Below are positions 62,374 through 64,000 of a DNA stretch of 64,000 nt, one piece after another. Each line of letters opens with the position of its first letter. Positions within the stretch are counted from its first letter, which is position 1. The notes beneath the pieces were generated by a model. That model had not been told where the DNA came from, searched no databases, and saw nothing but the letters and a program-made list of their open reading frames with translations. The position numbers and the translations under genes are program-made. Origin of the DNA: Tropicibacter oceani (lineage in GTDB: Bacteria > Pseudomonadota > Alphaproteobacteria > Rhodobacterales > Rhodobacteraceae); contig NZ_CP124616.1 of NCBI RefSeq assembly GCF_029958925.1, forward strand, positions 2,976,001 through 3,040,000, read 5' to 3'.

Positions 62374-63894
62374 TTATTCCCCTAGGGTTTCGCGCAGCAC
62401 GAAGGACACCGGGACAAGCGCAACCGAGCTGGCCCGGTCCTGAAGCCCCCACAGCATCAGCGCCGAGACCGTATCGGCGCGCAGGCGGCCCAGCATGATC
62501 ACTGCCCCTTCCTGGCGCGAGCGAAAGGCCGCCTGATCGAGGAAGCGGCGGATCACCCTTGCATCCTGGCCTTCGCCGTCGAAGTCGCGGAACAAGGTGG
62601 CCGAGGGCACGCCGGCCTTGGCGGCCAGTTGCTGGGCGGTGTTCAGCCCCTTTGGCAGGGTCACCAACCCGTGACCCGAGGCGGCCAGTGCCTCGGTGAC
62701 CTGGGTCGAGATCGCGCGGCTGCCCTGGATGCCGCCCTGGGGGTCTTCGAGAACGCCGATGGCCTGCGGCACCGCATCCAGCGCCCCGGCCAGCGAAACT
62801 TCGACATCCGAGGCCTGCGCGCCTTCGGGAATGTCGGCCAGAACCATGACTTCGAAGCCCAGGTCGCGGTAGGCGGCGGCGGTTTCCTGCGGCGCGGGAT
62901 GGGCCGGGTCGATGGCGAAGGTCACCGGGAAGGGAAAGCTGCCAAGCGCGTCGGGGCCAAGCGGGCCGGTGCCGTCGTCGATCAGCACGATGGCCATGCG
63001 CGGCTGGTCCGGCGCGGCCTCGGCGGGGGCGGAAAAGCGGATCAGCGGGCTGTCATCGCCAAGACCGGTCGCGGTGCCGGCGGTGGCGGCATCCTGGGGC
63101 GCGTCGCTGTCGCCGCCAATGCTGGGCAGGCGGCCCTGCGGGACGGCCGGTTCGCGATCGGTCAGGGTTCCGGCCGAGGTACCAAGGCCGATGGCGCCGT
63201 CTTGTTCGCCGGGCTCGGCGCGCAGCTGGGGCAGGTCCTCGGCGCTTTGTGCGGGGTCATCCGGGGTATCCGGGATGGCGGCGGGATCATCCGCCGGGGG
63301 CTGATCGACCTGCGCTGCCTCGGGCGCCGGGGCCTCGGCCTGCGCGGGCGCGGGCGCGGCGGGCTTCGGCGGTTGCGCCGGGTCGGTCGAGATCGACAGG
63401 GCCTGTTCGGGGGCGGGCATGTCCGGGGCTTCGGCCTGGGCGGTCGGCACGACCGGGGCATCCGAGCTGACGCTGAGCGGCGCAGCGGGCGCATCGCTGA
63501 CCGCCTGCGGCGCCTGCGGTGCTTCGCCGATCTGCGGCGGTGCGGGCGGTTCGGTATCGGTGCCGATCTGGCCGGGGGCCTCAGGGGGGGCAAGATCAGC
63601 GGCGGGCTGCTCTGGCAGGGTCACGCCGGTTTCAGGTTCGGGGCTGCGGCCCGGCTGGGTGCTTTCGACCGCAGCGGGGGCTTTGGGGGCATCGGCGGCC
63701 GTGGGTTCCTGCACGACGGGGCGTTCGGGCGCGGCATCGGAGGCCTGCGGCGCCGGGGATTGATCGACCTGCGGCACGGGCGGCAAGGGGCTGGTCTGGT
63801 TTCCCGGGGTTCCGACCGCAATCGACAATGCCGCCGCGCCAAAGCCCGCAACAACGGTTCCCCAGATCGCGCCCATCACAAATCCGCGTGCCAT
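62374..63894 (-). CDS. YibQ-type divergent polysaccharide deacetylase
   Basis: A 506-residue envelope protein. A short N-terminal hydrophobic helix (residues about 5-25) is followed by a 250-residue Pro/Ala/Glu-rich linker (low complexity). The last 220 residues form the divergent polysaccharide deacetylase (DUF610/YibQ) domain: RMAIVLIDDGTGPLGPDAL near 290 with the acidic loop, FPVTFAIDPAHP, and AVIMLGRLRADTVSALMLW near the end. The catalytic His are weak here, as in the family. The start is uncertain: I prefer ATG at 63892-63894 with GGGCAGGA upstream; in-frame Mets lie at 63963 and 63921. Confidence 0.75.
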   Translation of the reverse strand: MARGFVMGAIWGTVVAGFGAAALSIAVGTPGNQTSPLPPVPQVDQSPAPQASDAAPERPVVQEPTAADAPKAPAAVESTQPGRSPEPETGVTLPEQPAADLAPPEAPGQIGTDTEPPAPPQIGEAPQAPQAVSDAPAAPLSVSSDAPVVPTAQAEAPDMPAPEQALSISTDPAQPPKPAAPAPAQAEAPAPEAAQVDQPPADDPAAIPDTPDDPAQSAEDLPQLRAEPGEQDGAIGLGTSAGTLTDREPAVPQGRLPSIGGDSDAPQDAATAGTATGLGDDSPLIRFSAPAEAAPDQPRMAIVLIDDGTGPLGPDALGSFPFPVTFAIDPAHPAPQETAAAYRDLGFEVMVLADIPEGAQASDVEVSLAGALDAVPQAIGVLEDPQGGIQGSRAISTQVTEALAASGHGLVTLPKGLNTAQQLAAKAGVPSATLFRDFDGEGQDARVIRRFLDQAAFRSRQEGAVIMLGRLRADTVSALMLWGLQDRASSVALVPVSFVLRETLGE

Positions 63895-63917
63895 ATGTCC
63901 TGCCCTTTGCCCAATTG

Positions 63918-64000
63918 TCATGCCTGCTGCGGGCCTGTTGTCCCTTGGTGCTCTTGACGCCACCGGGCCCGCCTGCGCATGTATACCGCGACCAAGCCCC
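63918..64000 (-). CDS. Possible 3' end of an upstream gene running off the window
   Basis: On the minus strand a frame is open from the window edge to a TGA at 63918-63920, 24 bp before the deacetylase start. The visible residues end RWRQEHQGTTGPQQA. It could be the tail of an upstream operon gene, but 27 codons without family motifs are little to go on. Confidence 0.25.
   Translation of the reverse strand, partial: GLVAVYMRRRARWRQEHQGTTGPQQA

Overview
The window is about 64 kb of high-GC alphaproteobacterial chromosome. It most likely comes from a member of the Rhodobacteraceae (Roseobacter/Rhodobacter group). Pointers are the dusB-ntrBC-ntrYX-trk-hfq-hflX block, an ispDF fusion, NtrC and NtrX without a GAFTGA loop, a serC leader upstream of serC-serA, small families I associate with this group (DUF2794, DUF6456, DUF6477), a sulfide:quinone oxidoreductase fused to a DUF442 domain, and a B12-dependent methionine synthase split into separate genes. 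I see no phage, integron, insertion sequence, CRISPR array, rRNA or tRNA. Almost everything is ordinary chromosomal core or near-core content. Two short genes of clearly lower GC (12648-13190 and 50125-50682) stand out.

Layout. 1-1589: tatABC (minus; tatC runs off the edge). 1765-2427: WYL-type regulator behind a four-fold TTGTCA repeat. 2541-5960: DUF2794 gene, then a structured leader and serC-serA. 6173-10602: PPP-type phosphatase, a SulP transporter and a DUF442-SQR fusion; the last two each carry an ATTC-N8-GAAT operator of SqrR type. 10754-16989: amidase, rpmE, rplS, a broken PLAT-domain gene, an acetyltransferase, trmD, an unknown protein and class I aldolase. 17133-20951: cytochrome P450 coupled to a membrane alpha/beta-hydrolase, ccdA and a tusA-like gene. 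21037-23976: rne with a long leader. 24391-29880: two dehydrogenases, a penicillin-acylase-family enzyme and a coupled APH-type kinase. 29956-42561 (minus): dusB-ntrB-ntrC-ntrY-ntrX, a lipoprotein, trkA-trkH and hfq-hflX. 42843-44946: ispDF-pgpA-cinA(C-terminal domain). 45342-54622: amt, a RatA/COQ10 protein, hpt, a LysR regulator, two c-type cytochromes, lipA, oxyR, and DUF6456/DUF6477 genes. 54688-62288: an MttB-superfamily methyltransferase, guaA, a homocysteine methyltransferase, a SplB-like radical SAM protein, a corrinoid-binding protein, a small membrane protein and DUF1638. 62374-64000: a YibQ-type divergent polysaccharide deacetylase and the window edge.

Themes. (1) Sulfide oxidation: sqr and sulP look co-regulated through near-identical operator-promoter sites. 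(2) Nitrogen control: all four Ntr two-component genes are present, with NtrC-consensus-like palindromes or half-sites upstream of dusB-ntrBC and amt. (3) One-carbon and methionine metabolism: the homocysteine-methyltransferase part, the cobalamin part and the accessory DUF1638 protein of a split MetH lie within 4 kb. (4) DNA damage: the SplB-like gene has a GTTC-N7-GTTC LexA box inside its predicted promoter. (5) A repeated 3'-end element, always just after a stop codon in the same orientation, occurs five times and probably acts in termination or 3'-end processing.

All functional calls come from reading translated sequence and motifs by eye. No database search, alignment or folding program was run. 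Residue positions are approximate.
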